A stretch of DNA of 64,000 nt from Prochlorococcus sp. AG-459-M13 (GCA_003212005.1 QCRE01000001.1:1-64000), one strand, 5' to 3'. Counted from the stretch's first letter, positions 44,839 through 54,435 are shown. The notes: generated by a model from the sequence alone, not told the origin. A program made the numbers and translations.

Positions 44839-46236
44839 GTGTGGAAAGAAATTGACTATAAAGAGAATTCTAATGATCTGTTAATTCCAAATATTTACTA
44901 CCAAATTAGTCCCGCAGAAATTGAAAGTGTTGAAACCAATTCTATTGCTGAAGAGATAGGCTTTGAATCAGGTGATTCAATTATTACTATTAATGGTAAG
45001 AAACCAAGAGATTTAATTGACTATCAAATCCTTATTAGTGATGAAATTTTAGACATATCAATTTTAGGTAAAAACAAAAAAGTTCATAATATTAGTATTG
45101 AAAAAGATCATGACGAAAATTTAGGTATAAAATTTAAAGATGCATTGTTTGACTCAATTAAACAATGTAATAATAAGTGTCCGTTTTGCTTTATAGATCA
45201 ACAACCAGATGGTAAAAGAAAAAGTCTCTATGTAAAAGATGATGACTATCGATTGAGTTTTTTATATGGTTCTTATTTAACGCTGACCAATTTAAATAAA
45301 GATGACTGGAATAGAATATCTACCCAAAAACTATCTCCACTTTTTATTTCAGTGCACGCCACTGACCCAAAGACCAGAATACAATTATTAAAAAATAAAA
45401 AAGCAAGTCAAATTCTTGCTCAAATTGAATGGTTAGAGCAAAATTCAATACAAATACATGCCCAAATAGTTGTATGTCCAAAAATTAACGATGGGAAGAT
45501 CTTAGAAAAATCTATTTACGATCTTGCAAAATTTCATAAAAAAAATTTTAAAACTGTTCTCTCAACAGCAATAGTACCAGTGGGTCTCACAAAATTTAGG
45601 CCTGAAAAAGATGGATTAATTCCAATTAGCAAAGAATATGCAAGAGAAACAATTAGGCAAGTAGAAAAAATTCAAACCTATCTTCAAAAAAGTATTGGGA
45701 CACGTTTTTGTTGGCTTGCAGACGAATGGTACCTAATTGCTGGTATCAAATTACCAAGCTACAAAACATATGAAAATATGCCCCAAGAATCTAATGGAGT
45801 TGGTTCAATTAGAAGTTTTCTTAAAACATTAGAAACCAGAGCGAAATCTCTACCAAAGAGAGTAAACAAACAAAGAAAAGTTAGTTGGATTGTTGGGAAA
45901 TTAGTTTACGATGCACTTCTGCCCATAACAAAAAAACTAAATAATATTAATGGACTAACAATTAATCTATACGGCTTGCCAAGTGTGTATTGGGGCCAAG
46001 ATCAAGTTGTAACGGGACTTTTAACTGGGGAAGATTTAATCACTGGACTACTAAATAAAGATTTAGGAGAAAGTATTTTCATACCATCAGTAATGCTTAA
46101 ACTGAATAGTGATTTATTTTTAGATGATAAGAACATAACTGAAGTTTCAAATAAATTGAAAACTGATATTCACGTTCTTGATGATACAAATGATATTATT
46201 GATACTCTAATTGGTATTTCTAATATTAAAAAATAA
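44839..46236 (+). CDS. PDZ-plus-radical-SAM-like Fe-S protein (DUF512, cyanobacterial type)
   Basis: A 465-residue protein starting at a GTG. Seen: an N-terminal PDZ-like unit at about 25-75 (EEIGFESGDSIITING), a cysteine cluster CNNKCPFC at 110-117 followed by FIDQQPDGKRKSLYVKDDD in two parts, and a C-terminal DUF512 domain with VTGLLTGEDL near 391-400. The C-x3-C-x2-C cluster is of radical SAM type. The reaction is unknown. In Prochlorococcus it is a core gene. Confidence 0.82.
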   Translation: MWKEIDYKENSNDLLIPNIYYQISPAEIESVETNSIAEEIGFESGDSIITINGKKPRDLIDYQILISDEILDISILGKNKKVHNISIEKDHDENLGIKFKDALFDSIKQCNNKCPFCFIDQQPDGKRKSLYVKDDDYRLSFLYGSYLTLTNLNKDDWNRISTQKLSPLFISVHATDPKTRIQLLKNKKASQILAQIEWLEQNSIQIHAQIVVCPKINDGKILEKSIYDLAKFHKKNFKTVLSTAIVPVGLTKFRPEKDGLIPISKEYARETIRQVEKIQTYLQKSIGTRFCWLADEWYLIAGIKLPSYKTYENMPQESNGVGSIRSFLKTLETRAKSLPKRVNKQRKVSWIVGKLVYDALLPITKKLNNINGLTINLYGLPSVYWGQDQVVTGLLTGEDLITGLLNKDLGESIFIPSVMLKLNSDLFLDDKNITEVSNKLKTDIHVLDDTNDIIDTLIGISNIKK

Positions 46237-46242
46237 TTAATT

Positions 46243-47673
46243 ATGTTTAGAAAACTCTTAAAACCAATTTTAGTTTTTCCTCTGTGTTTATACATTAATT
46301 CTCAAGAAGCACTTCTAAGTGAAACCAAAAATAATATTGAAGAAATCTTAAAAGAAAAAGATACTCAAATATTCCTTAATTATTCAGATATTGGTAATAT
46401 CACTTTAAAAAATAACCAAGAACTTAAAGCATTAGAAAATTTAGTAACTTCATCAAGTTTTAATCTTTCGAGCAAAATTGCAAAAAGATTTCCTACATTT
46501 GATTTACAGGCTAACGGATTGCCAAAGTATGTTGCTGGTAAAAATTCAAATAGTAAATCAACCACTACAAAAACTTCTCAATTTTCAGCGAACCCATCTT
46601 TTAATATTAAATTAGATTTGATAGATCCTTTAAGGGTGTCTGAAATTAAAATAGCTAGCGATAATTATGCGATAGCAAAAAACAATTATGAGATTAAAAA
46701 GAAAGATCTTTTACAAGAAGCAAAATCTCGGTACCACAAACTCCAGAAATCTTATAAAGATATCAAAAACAAAAAATTAACTCTTGATTTATCAATTACT
46801 AGTTTAAAAGATGCTCAATCAAAGTTTAATGCTGGAATAGGCACAAAATTTGAAGTTCTTGAAGCTGATGCTCAATTATCTAGAGATAGACAATCTCTTA
46901 ATGAAACAAAAATTCAGCATCGGATTAATAAAATTTCATTGAAAGAAATTTTAAATATAAAAGGAGACTTAATAATTAATCAAAATCAAAAATTAATAGG
47001 GTTTTGGAAACATAAATTAAACAAGAATATAAATGAGGGTCTAGTGAATAGTCTTTCCCTAAAAAATATTAATTTAAAAAAATCAATTAAACAAAATCAA
47101 GCTAATAGTTATCTGAACGCTTACAAGCCAAATATATATATAAGTAATTCATTTTCCAGTTCATTCTCTAGAGGTGATTCCTTGGCAATCCAGATAGATC
47201 CTGATAAATCTGGATCTTCATATACAAATACTATAAGCTTAAATTTTGGTTGGAATATTTTTGATGGTGGGCAAAATAAGAATTTATATAAATCTAGTAA
47301 AGCTGATGCTAGATCTGAAGATTACTCCTACAAAAATCTTGAGAATATTTTAAAAACTAATATTAATAAAGCTTATTTGAATTTAAAATTAAATGAAGAA
47401 AAAATCCTATCATCTTTAAAAGAAATTTCTTCTACGAAAGAATCTTTAAGATTGGCGAGATTAAGATATGACATAGGAATATCTACACTTAAAGATGTTC
47501 TTATAAGACAAAAAGAGCTAAGCAATGCAAATTCTAATAATATTAATGCAATTTATAATTACAATTTAAATTTAGATGAATTAGAGAGATTAACTTTTCT
47601 TGAAGTAAGCAATATTTGTGATGATAGTGTTAATTTCAAAAAAAATGATATTCAATCTATTTGCAATATTTGA
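46243..47673 (+). CDS. TolC-family outer-membrane efflux protein
   Basis: A 476-residue protein with an N-terminal signal-like segment at about 7-22 and two coiled-coil-rich outer membrane efflux repeats at about 50-260 and 270-450. Seen: KFNAGIGTKFEVLEADAQL in the first (near 194-212) and RLRYDIGISTLKDVL in the second, the usual duplicated helix ends of TolC. It would form a trimeric channel for export or secretion. No membrane-fusion or RND gene is adjacent. It precedes an IMPase gene by 2 bases. Confidence 0.87.
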   Translation: MFRKLLKPILVFPLCLYINSQEALLSETKNNIEEILKEKDTQIFLNYSDIGNITLKNNQELKALENLVTSSSFNLSSKIAKRFPTFDLQANGLPKYVAGKNSNSKSTTTKTSQFSANPSFNIKLDLIDPLRVSEIKIASDNYAIAKNNYEIKKKDLLQEAKSRYHKLQKSYKDIKNKKLTLDLSITSLKDAQSKFNAGIGTKFEVLEADAQLSRDRQSLNETKIQHRINKISLKEILNIKGDLIINQNQKLIGFWKHKLNKNINEGLVNSLSLKNINLKKSIKQNQANSYLNAYKPNIYISNSFSSSFSRGDSLAIQIDPDKSGSSYTNTISLNFGWNIFDGGQNKNLYKSSKADARSEDYSYKNLENILKTNINKAYLNLKLNEEKILSSLKEISSTKESLRLARLRYDIGISTLKDVLIRQKELSNANSNNINAIYNYNLNLDELERLTFLEVSNICDDSVNFKKNDIQSICNI

Positions 47674-47675
47674 AT

Positions 47676-48473
47676 ATGGAAAGTAAAGATTTAACCGATA
47701 AACAGTTAAAAGATTTAGATTCTTTGTTTGATTTAGTTAGTTATCGCCAATTAAAAGACTTTGGAAACATCAGCGCAAAAAATAAGTCAGATGGTTCATT
47801 AGTTACAAATTGTGATTTATGGAGTGATAAAAAAATTGTAGAGTCTTTATCTATAATTGCTCCTAATGAAGGCGTTCTTAGTGAAGAAGGTGGAAAGTTA
47901 GTTCCTAAAACAAACGCTTATTGGATAGTAGATCCTCTAGATGGAACGACAAACTTTGCTGCAGGAATTCCATATTGGTCCATATCTGTAGCAAGATTTA
48001 CAGATGGTAAACCTCAATCCTCTTTTCTAATTATTCCTACTTTAAAGAAAAAATTTGTAGCAATCAAAGGTAAAGGTGTTTGGCTGAATAACAAAAAAGT
48101 AGCTATTAAAAATAATCAAAAAAGTGAATGCGTATCTTTGTGCAGTAGATCTATTAAAATTTTGCAGAAAAAGCCTAATTCTATATTTCCAGGAAAAATA
48201 AGATTACTTGGCGTATCAAGTTTAAATTTAACAAGTGTTGCATTGGGACAGACTTTTGGAGCCATAGAATCCACTCCCAAAATCTGGGATATTGCAGCCG
48301 CATGGCTACTTTTAGAAGAACTCAATTGTTCCATTGAATGGTTAGAAATGAACCCTTTGCATTTGTCTGCTGAACAAGATTTACAAGATACTAATTTTCC
48401 TTTAATTGCTGCTTGGACAGAAGAAAAAATTAAAGTTTTAAGGCCATGGGGTAATTTATTAGTCGAAAAATAA
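47676..48473 (+). CDS. Inositol-monophosphatase family phosphatase
   Basis: A 265-residue Mg-dependent sugar or phospho-alcohol phosphatase. Seen: the metal-binding SEEGG near 74-78, WIVDPLDGTTNF near 88-99 and WDIAAAWLL near 209-217, all complete. ATG 47676, two bases after the TolC-gene stop, is preferred over a TTG at 47661. Histidinol-phosphate (HisN), inositol and phosphoadenosine roles are all possible. Confidence 0.88.
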   Translation: MESKDLTDKQLKDLDSLFDLVSYRQLKDFGNISAKNKSDGSLVTNCDLWSDKKIVESLSIIAPNEGVLSEEGGKLVPKTNAYWIVDPLDGTTNFAAGIPYWSISVARFTDGKPQSSFLIIPTLKKKFVAIKGKGVWLNNKKVAIKNNQKSECVSLCSRSIKILQKKPNSIFPGKIRLLGVSSLNLTSVALGQTFGAIESTPKIWDIAAAWLLLEELNCSIEWLEMNPLHLSAEQDLQDTNFPLIAAWTEEKIKVLRPWGNLLVEK

Positions 48474-48546
48474 TTCAATAATAAATTTATTAAAGACTTG
48501 AAAAATATCACTATTAGATACAATAAAAAAGACTTTGGAGAAATAT

Positions 48547-49470
48547 TTGAAGAGAATTAATATTCAGCGTAGTTCAACCTGGATTATTAAAAGTTTATGG
48601 GGAGCTTGTGAAAGATGGAGCAGATCAGATTGTATTGATTTAAGCGCTGCATTTGCATATTACACACTTCAGTCTTTCTTTCCGATACTTCTTATTTCTC
48701 TCTCAATAGCTTCATGGTTTCTTGGTAAACAAGATGGGTTAGATCAACAAATAATATCTATTGCAGCTCAAATTTTACCTCCATCCGTTGTTGAATTAGT
48801 TGAAACAACATTATTCAAATTAATTGATCAAGGCTTTGGAGCAGGAATTTTAGGAGCGATGTTTTTACTCTTTACTGCAGGAAATGCATATTTATCGCTT
48901 CAAAGAGGTTCAGATAGACTTTGGGAAGATGAGCTTCCATCCAGAAAAGTAAACTCTGCTTGGCAAGAGCAAGCCTCAAGATTTCTTAGGAATAGAATTG
49001 AAGCTTTCTTAATAGTGTTTTTTATAGGTTTTTTAATGGTATTAGATCAAATTAGTGCAAATCTTAGAATGATTCCAACAACAGTTTTAGAAAATCTATC
49101 AAATTCAAGTAATTTTTTATCTAGTTTCTTTATGAAATTACCCCTCTTACAGGTTGGTCAATTTGCTTTTCCGCTAGTAGGATTTTCATTAATGGCTTTA
49201 TTACTTCAAGCACTTTTACCAAGTAGAAAAGTTCCACTAAAGCCGCTAATCCCAGGTTCCATTTTAATAGGAATTGGCCTAACTACTCTTAATCTTGCGG
49301 TTAGTAAAAGTATTCTTTCTCTTGGGGTAAGATTCCAAGCATATGGTTTTATTGGAGGTTTTTTAGTACTAACTTTATGGGTATGGCTATTAGGCGTTAT
49401 ATTATATTTTGGACAGTGTTGGAGTGTTGTTATAGCTAGTATGTCTTTAATAAATAGGAGAAGAAATTAA
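48547..49470 (+). CDS. YihY/UPF0761 family inner-membrane protein
   Basis: A polytopic protein of about 307 residues once labelled ribonuclease BN. Seen: SAAFAYYTLQSFFP near 34-47 and GGFLVLTLWVWLLGVILYFG near 270-289, and five to six hydrophobic segments. The TTG at 48547 is chosen because GGAG (48537-48540) stands six bases before it; the TTG at 48535 includes that site. Function of the family is unsettled; a membrane transport role is likely. Confidence 0.82.
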   Translation: MKRINIQRSSTWIIKSLWGACERWSRSDCIDLSAAFAYYTLQSFFPILLISLSIASWFLGKQDGLDQQIISIAAQILPPSVVELVETTLFKLIDQGFGAGILGAMFLLFTAGNAYLSLQRGSDRLWEDELPSRKVNSAWQEQASRFLRNRIEAFLIVFFIGFLMVLDQISANLRMIPTTVLENLSNSSNFLSSFFMKLPLLQVGQFAFPLVGFSLMALLLQALLPSRKVPLKPLIPGSILIGIGLTTLNLAVSKSILSLGVRFQAYGFIGGFLVLTLWVWLLGVILYFGQCWSVVIASMSLINRRRN

Positions 49471-49508
49471 TTTTATAAAATACAAAACAATATGATTTTT
49501 TTAATTTA

Positions 49509-49826
49509 ATGAATAAAAGTTTAATAGTGTACTCTTCAATATTCCTAATAGTTATCCCTATTTTTGGGCTAAACTTTTTATTACATTTCATAGGAAACAT
49601 TCTTTTACTTTTATTTTTAGTACCTATCCTAATAATATTGATTACATTGATAAGTTTTAGTTTCTTAAAATCAAAAATAAATATTTGTAATCAATGTGGT
49701 TCTATAACTTTTGGAACAAATGATAATTGTATAAAGTGTGGTGCAGATTTAGATGATATAAATTTAGAAGATTCTAGAAAAAAAGATGAAACTATAATAG
49801 AGGTAAAAGCGGAAGAAATTCATTGA
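49509..49826 (+). CDS. Small membrane protein with a zinc-ribbon tail
   Basis: A 105-residue protein with two hydrophobic segments at about 4-27 and 30-54, then a soluble part with two C-x2-C pairs (CNQCG and CIKCG near 60-80) spaced as a zinc ribbon, and an acidic-basic end. It is downstream of the YihY-type gene and ends 26 bases before the hli gene on the other strand. Function unknown. Confidence 0.6.
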   Translation: MNKSLIVYSSIFLIVIPIFGLNFLLHFIGNILLLLFLVPILIILITLISFSFLKSKINICNQCGSITFGTNDNCIKCGADLDDINLEDSRKKDETIIEVKAEEIH

Positions 49827-49852
49827 TTTAAGTCAATTTTCAATAGTAGGTT

Positions 49853-49999
49853 TTACCCAATTCCGATTTGTCTTAAAATACTCTGACCTGTAATTAATTC
49901 TGTACCTAAACCTATTAATATACCCATCATGGCCATTCTCCCATTCCATGTTTCTGCAAAATTTACAAAACCAAATCTTGGTTGATTATCCTCTTTCAT
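49853..49999 (-). CDS. hli: High-light-inducible protein (Hli/Scp family)
   Basis: A 48-residue one-helix chlorophyll-binding protein. Seen: RFGFVNFAETWNGRMAMMG near 8-26, with the ExxNGR chlorophyll-ligand motif (AETWNGR), then a hydrophobic helix and a short polar tail. The family protects photosystems under light stress; high-light Prochlorococcus carries many copies. It is short and lies in a small gap, so it is easily missed. It is likely transcribed alone. Confidence 0.92.
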   Translation of the reverse strand: MKEDNQPRFGFVNFAETWNGRMAMMGILIGLGTELITGQSILRQIGIG

Positions 50000-50070
50000 A
50001 ATAGAGCTTTAAAAAATTAATAAATATATCTTAGCGTTAGACGGTTAAATTTATGGAAAAAAGTTATAGA

Positions 50071-50454
50071 TTATCTAACATGTCTTAAACCATCAACTGG
50101 CTTATATTCATCTCCAGTTAATTCCTCATATATTATGGCAGGCAACCCTGTCTCAAACATAGTCTGCAGTGCTTCTTTAAGCATAGGATTCCAGCCTCCA
50201 GTACTTACTTTACCGTGTCTGACTGTCCAGTCCCAAGTACCTTGTAAATCTCTAGGCATCCTGCCTTCTCTATCTCTCCTTGCAACTAAATCCAGAGATT
50301 CAACTAAGCCAACAATTACTGGATTTTTTCCATAAGAAGGAGTTAAGCTTAATTCCAATCTCACAGGATCATCTTTAACCATCTTGAGACGAAACCTAGG
50401 TGGCAATTTAAGTGATCTTATTACTCCTGAAACAATCTTTGTTTTTAATTCCAA
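50071..50454 (-). CDS. Conserved cyanobacterial hypothetical protein
   Basis: A 127-residue soluble protein starting at TTG. Seen: RSLKLPPRFRLKMVKD near 13-28, LVARRDREGRMPRDLQGTWD near 56-75 and a C-terminal GLPAIIYEELTGDEY. The motif-rich sequence is unlike the AT-driven lysine/asparagine background, which shows strong selection. I know the pattern from picocyanobacteria but no function. It lies 31 bases after the DUF2973 gene in one transcript. Confidence 0.7.
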   Translation of the reverse strand: MELKTKIVSGVIRSLKLPPRFRLKMVKDDPVRLELSLTPSYGKNPVIVGLVESLDLVARRDREGRMPRDLQGTWDWTVRHGKVSTGGWNPMLKEALQTMFETGLPAIIYEELTGDEYKPVDGLRHVR

Positions 50455-50485
50455 TTTTTTACCTTATAAACAGTGAATTGAATTT

Positions 50486-50749
50486 TTAATCAGTTGTAGT
50501 TCCTTTTTCTTCTAAACTATTATCTATATCGTTTGAAAATCTAACAGTAAGTAATTCTTCTTGAGTTATATTTCCAGATTGATCAAGGAGTTCAGGATGA
50601 ATTGTATATTTGTTTTGTTTGATATTAGTATCAATAGGCCTATTTGGCTTTTTATCAAATGTTCCCCATCCATTTGACATTACCTTAAAAGCTTTCCAAA
50701 CTAAATAGGTAAGAGCTGCTGAATAAATAATCGGGAATAAGAAAGACAT
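50486..50749 (-). CDS. DUF2973-type small membrane-anchored protein
   Basis: An 87-residue protein with one N-terminal hydrophobic segment at about 4-24, then a soluble tail carrying HPELLDQSGNITQEELLTVRF near 51-71 in two short motifs (HPELLD and LLTVRF), which mark the cyanobacterial DUF2973 family. Function unknown. It diverges from the Deg protease gene with about 140 bases between. Confidence 0.7.
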   Translation of the reverse strand: MSFLFPIIYSAALTYLVWKAFKVMSNGWGTFDKKPNRPIDTNIKQNKYTIHPELLDQSGNITQEELLTVRFSNDIDNSLEEKGTTTD

Positions 50750-50892
50750 TAACTTTATAACATGTATGTAATTTATGTATATAATAGCTCGAAAAAAATC
50801 AAATTAGCTATTTAATAAAACGAATTCTCTTGATTAACATAAAATTTCGGAGAATCACTATAATAATTTTTATATTAGGAAAACCACTTAGG

Positions 50893-52044
50893 ATGTTTTT
50901 AAGGGATCTGAGACTAACTAAAAATAAAAAATTCTCTTTTAGGAAATTATTTTTTTTTTCATACTTAGCACTTATCTTAATAAATAAATCAAATGTAATA
51001 TCTGAGCCGATAAAAAATCAAAGTCAGTATAACGAATCTAAAATTTCAAATATCTCTTTCATATCAAAAGCGATAAAAAAAACAGGGCCCTCTGTAGTGA
51101 CTATTGACACCCAAAGATTTGTTAGAAATAAACAATTTTCTAGAGATTCAAGGATTTTCTTAGACCCATATTTTGAAAGGTTTTTTGGTCTAGAATTAGC
51201 GCCTGAAAATCAAACACGAATAGAACAGAGCCAAGGAAGCGGTTTTATTTTTGATGATGGTCTTGTAATGACTAATGCCCATGTTGTAAATGGATCTGAA
51301 AAGTTAATTGTTGGCTTATCAAATGGGCAAAAATATAGAGGAAAATTAATAGGACAAGATTTATTGACTGATTTAGCTGTTATAAAGCTTGAAGGCAAAG
51401 GACCTTGGCCAAAAGCGATACTAGGTGATTCAACAAAAATAGAGGTTGGTGATTGGGCAATTGCTGTTGGAAATCCCTTTGGATTAGAAAATACAGTTAC
51501 TTTAGGAATAATTAGTAATTTAAGTAGAAATGTCTCAGAGTTAGGAATATATGACAAAAAATTTGAATTAATTCAGACAGATGCAGCAATCAATCCTGGT
51601 AATTCTGGGGGGCCATTGCTAAATAGTAAAGGAGAAGTGATTGGCATAAATACTCTAATTAGATCAGGTCCTGGGGCAGGCCTAAGTTTTGCAATTCCAA
51701 TAAATAAAGCTAAAAATATCGCATCACAACTGATTAAAAATGGAAAAGTAATCCACCCTATGATTGGAATTAGTTTGATAAACGAAACTTACTTTGATAG
51801 TAATAAAAATATTGTCAAAGTAGGATACGTTGTCCCAAATAGTCCTGCCGAAAAAAGTGGAATCTTGATTAATGACATTATTTTGAAAGTTGGAGAAAAA
51901 GAAATTAATAATTCTTCGAATGTCGTAAATGAAATAAGTAAAAATGGAATTAATAAATCTATAAATATTACATTAAAGAGAAAAAATAAAATTATTATAT
52001 TAAAAGTAAAACCTAAAGATATTAAAGATTTATCAAAAAAATGA
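50893..52044 (+). CDS. Deg/HtrA-type serine protease with PDZ domain
   Basis: A trypsin-fold envelope protease of about 383 residues. Seen: an N-terminal hydrophobic segment near 17-33 that acts as signal or anchor, the catalytic triad in TNAHVVNG (His), TDLAVIKL (Asp) and NPGNSGGPLL (Ser), and one PDZ domain from about 285. A TTG at 50830 would add 21 residues; ATG 50893 places the signal at the start. It degrades or refolds damaged periplasmic or lumen proteins. Confidence 0.9.
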   Translation: MFLRDLRLTKNKKFSFRKLFFFSYLALILINKSNVISEPIKNQSQYNESKISNISFISKAIKKTGPSVVTIDTQRFVRNKQFSRDSRIFLDPYFERFFGLELAPENQTRIEQSQGSGFIFDDGLVMTNAHVVNGSEKLIVGLSNGQKYRGKLIGQDLLTDLAVIKLEGKGPWPKAILGDSTKIEVGDWAIAVGNPFGLENTVTLGIISNLSRNVSELGIYDKKFELIQTDAAINPGNSGGPLLNSKGEVIGINTLIRSGPGAGLSFAIPINKAKNIASQLIKNGKVIHPMIGISLINETYFDSNKNIVKVGYVVPNSPAEKSGILINDIILKVGEKEINNSSNVVNEISKNGINKSINITLKRKNKIIILKVKPKDIKDLSKK

Positions 52045-52048
52045 ATTT

Positions 52049-52192
52049 CTAAAGTTCATTATCTTTAAGTATTTCTACACATTTAGAGATACAAATCCCA
52101 TCGGAAATATCACAACTAGAAATACATTCAAAATAACTTTCTACAGGGTCAGTGTTCAAATAATTACTGTCTTTTGAATCATACTTTTTCAT
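52049..52192 (-). CDS. Small cysteine-bearing conserved hypothetical protein
   Basis: A 47-residue protein with a pattern ECISSC then DGICISKCVEIL, giving four cysteines spaced C-x3-C and C-x3-C. The frame is open upstream to 52240, but ATG 52192 gives the compact product and the extra part looks like random AT-rich sequence. Four cysteines in this spacing suggest metal or disulfide chemistry. It converges with the Deg gene 4 bases away. Function unknown. Confidence 0.55.
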   Translation of the reverse strand: MKKYDSKDSNYLNTDPVESYFECISSCDISDGICISKCVEILKDNEL

Positions 52193-52353
52193 AAATATTT
52201 TGGATAAATTATACGCAATTATTAGATTAAATAATGCCATGAAATATGTAAAGAAAAATAAGTGATCTTGCCTAGAGAATTGTAAAGTTTTCTAAAAAAC
52301 AAGAATAATATTACAGAAAAAATACTTTTTGAGAAATTGCATATATTTATTAT

Positions 52354-53970
52354 TTAATTCTTTTTTTTCGCTAGAAAATATTCATAATTACCATTGTAAG
52401 ATAATAATTTAGATTCTTTAATTTCTATAATCCTATTTGCTACTTTAGAGATAAAATATCTATCATGCGAGATAATAAACACTGTTCCTTTATAATTATT
52501 AATTGCAAGTTCTAAATTCTCTTTAGTTTCAAGATCTAAATGATTTGTTGGTTCATCAAGAAGTAAAAAATTACTCGGATTTATTATCATCAAAGCCAAT
52601 GCTAATCTTGCTTTTTCTCCTCCACTAAGTTGTTTAACATATTTGAAAACAGAATCTTTATGAAATCCAAATCCTCCTAAAAATGTCCTGACTTTTTGTT
52701 GGGGCCATTCTGGCGCTTTTGCATATATTAACTCAATAACTTGATTTTCAACAGAAAGGGCTTCAGCTTGATTCTGCTCATAATAACTTGTTATTACATT
52801 GTGTTTACCTAAATTAATTTCTCCCATCTCAGGTTTTATTTTTTTCATTATCAATTTAAACAAAGTAGATTTACCGCATCCATTAGGACCCAAAAATGCT
52901 ATTTTTTCTCCGGCAGAAACCTTTAAATTTACATCTAATAAAAGTATTTTTTCTTCGAAGCTATGTGATAAATCTTTAATTTGAAGGACTGATTTACCAG
53001 AGCGTGGACAATCTGGAAAATTAAACGAAGGGCTTTTTTTTCTTAAAATAATTGGATCAATTTTTGAAAGCTTTTTTAATTGTTTCTCTCTACTTTTAGC
53101 CTGTTTACTCCTTGTTGCACTAGCACGAAATCTTTCAATATACTTCCTTTGTAATTCAATCTCTTTTTGCTGCAAATCAAATGCTTTTTTTTGAGATTCC
53201 TCATTTAAAGATTTTTGCTCAACAAAAAAGGAATAATTTCCATTATATGTTTCTGAAATGCCACTTTCTATAAAAATAATCTTTTTACATAATTTATCTA
53301 AGAAATATCTATCATGACTAATTAATATAATTGCTATTTTTAAAGAAATTAAATACTCTTCTAGCCAAAAAATTGTTTCTAAATCTAAATGATTAGTTGG
53401 CTCATCGAGCAAAAGTAAATCAGGTTTTTGCAAAATGATTTTGCCAAGAGCAACTTTCATCTGCCATCCACCCGAAAAATTTCCTACTAATTTGTCAGCA
53501 TCTGCTTGAGAAAATCCAAGTTTTGGTAAAATCTTTTCTACTTCTGCCTGCATTTGATAGCCACCTAAAGCTTCAAATTTTTCTTGATATGTTGCTAATT
53601 GCTTGACAAGGTTGGTAAGTTTTTCAGAGTCCCTACTGATTTCTAGAGATTTCATTTGATTTTCAATCTCTAAAAGTTTATTTGAAACTATTCGAATATC
53701 TCTAAAAGAACTTTCTAGTTCCTCTCTTACTGTATTACTTAAATTACAATCTAATTCTTGCTTTAAATGAGAAATTTTAGGATTACCTTCCTTGAGGACC
53801 GACCCACTTGTTTGATCTTCCTCTCCAATTAAAATTTTAAATTGAGTAGATTTTCCTGCACCATTAGAGCCAACAAGGCCTATTTTTTCTCCCTTCTTAA
53901 TCTCCCAATTAATATTTTTTAAAACAACATCAGTAGAGTATATTTTACTTATTTGGTCTAATCTAATCAC
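52354..53970 (-). CDS. ABC-F family ATPase (translation factor type)
   Basis: A soluble protein of two tandem ABC domains with no membrane part. Seen: Walker A GSNGAGKST and GPNGCGKST, signatures FSGGWQMK and LSGGEKARL, two LLLDEPTNHLD Walker B motifs, and a lysine-rich linker near the middle (SATRSKQAKSREKQ). GTG 53970 is chosen because the longer ATG start at 54036 would overlap the small + strand gene at 54019. ABC-F proteins act on the ribosome to relieve stalling. Confidence 0.9.
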   Translation of the reverse strand: MIRLDQISKIYSTDVVLKNINWEIKKGEKIGLVGSNGAGKSTQFKILIGEEDQTSGSVLKEGNPKISHLKQELDCNLSNTVREELESSFRDIRIVSNKLLEIENQMKSLEISRDSEKLTNLVKQLATYQEKFEALGGYQMQAEVEKILPKLGFSQADADKLVGNFSGGWQMKVALGKIILQKPDLLLLDEPTNHLDLETIFWLEEYLISLKIAIILISHDRYFLDKLCKKIIFIESGISETYNGNYSFFVEQKSLNEESQKKAFDLQQKEIELQRKYIERFRASATRSKQAKSREKQLKKLSKIDPIILRKKSPSFNFPDCPRSGKSVLQIKDLSHSFEEKILLLDVNLKVSAGEKIAFLGPNGCGKSTLFKLIMKKIKPEMGEINLGKHNVITSYYEQNQAEALSVENQVIELIYAKAPEWPQQKVRTFLGGFGFHKDSVFKYVKQLSGGEKARLALALMIINPSNFLLLDEPTNHLDLETKENLELAINNYKGTVFIISHDRYFISKVANRIIEIKESKLLSYNGNYEYFLAKKKN

Positions 53971-54018
53971 TTTAAAAACTGAATTTACAAAAAAAATTTT
54001 GTAGAATAAAATTAATCT

Positions 54019-54192
54019 ATGAAAAGAATAGAACAAATTGTAGTAATTTTCATAGCTGCCTTATTAGCTATCCCAAGTTATTGGTTTTTTTGGACTTTAG
54101 CTGGTGGTGGTGGATACAACAAAAGAATAGCTCCAATCACGAATGAAGAAAATAACCCCTTACCTGTAACTAAAGACCTCCTCGAGCCTTAA
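54019..54192 (+). CDS. Short single-helix protein with GGGG motif
   Basis: A 57-residue frame (MKRIEQIVVIFIAALLAIPS, then YWFFWTLAGGGGYNKRI). It has one hydrophobic helix at about 6-26, a rare four-glycine run and a polar tail. The composition is unlike a random AT-rich frame. The last 23 bases overlap the Nif11-like gene tail to tail. It resembles small conserved proteins of picocyanobacteria, but I cannot name a family. Confidence 0.55.
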   Translation: MKRIEQIVVIFIAALLAIPSYWFFWTLAGGGGYNKRIAPITNEENNPLPVTKDLLEP

Positions 54193-54400
54193 TTAACCAT
54201 AATTTAGTCTCTTCGTCATCAACAGATTCCAAATATTCCACAACCTCTTCTTTTGTAACTTGAATATCTAATTCTCTACCAATCTCACAAATTTTTTCTA
54301 AAGCTAATTTTGGATTAGTTAAAGCCATCAAAAATAAACTTTGTTTTTGTTTAGAATCATTTGCAATCAAATTATAGAGTTTTTCAACATTACTAATCAT
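54170..54400 (-). CDS. Nif11-like small protein
   Basis: A 76-residue helical protein. Seen: an N-terminal LYNLIANDSKQKQSL, a central ALEKICEIGRELDI and QVTKEEVVEYL, the layout of Nif11 leader-type domains, ending in KARGGL. In lanthipeptide and related precursors a Nif11 leader ends in GG before a core peptide, but here only one residue follows. AAGGA stands seven bases before the ATG. The role is unknown; no modification enzyme is in the window. Confidence 0.55.
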   Translation of the reverse strand: MISNVEKLYNLIANDSKQKQSLFLMALTNPKLALEKICEIGRELDIQVTKEEVVEYLESVDDEETKLWLIKARGGL

Positions 54401-54435
54401 CAGTTTTCCTTAATTCATACCAATAGAATATTCCC

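Noticed and set aside
48116..48523. Minus-strand open frame opposite the inositol-phosphatase gene
   Set aside because: It is an antisense shadow of a well-supported gene with full motifs on the + strand.
50761..50800. TATAAT at about 50780 as the promoter of the Deg protease gene
   Set aside because: No -35 match stands at the right distance, and TATAAT-like words are frequent in this AT-rich sequence.
52193..52240. N-terminal extension of the small Cys-bearing protein to a start at 52240
   Set aside because: The extra 16 residues look like translated AT-rich spacer, and ATG 52192 gives a compact product.
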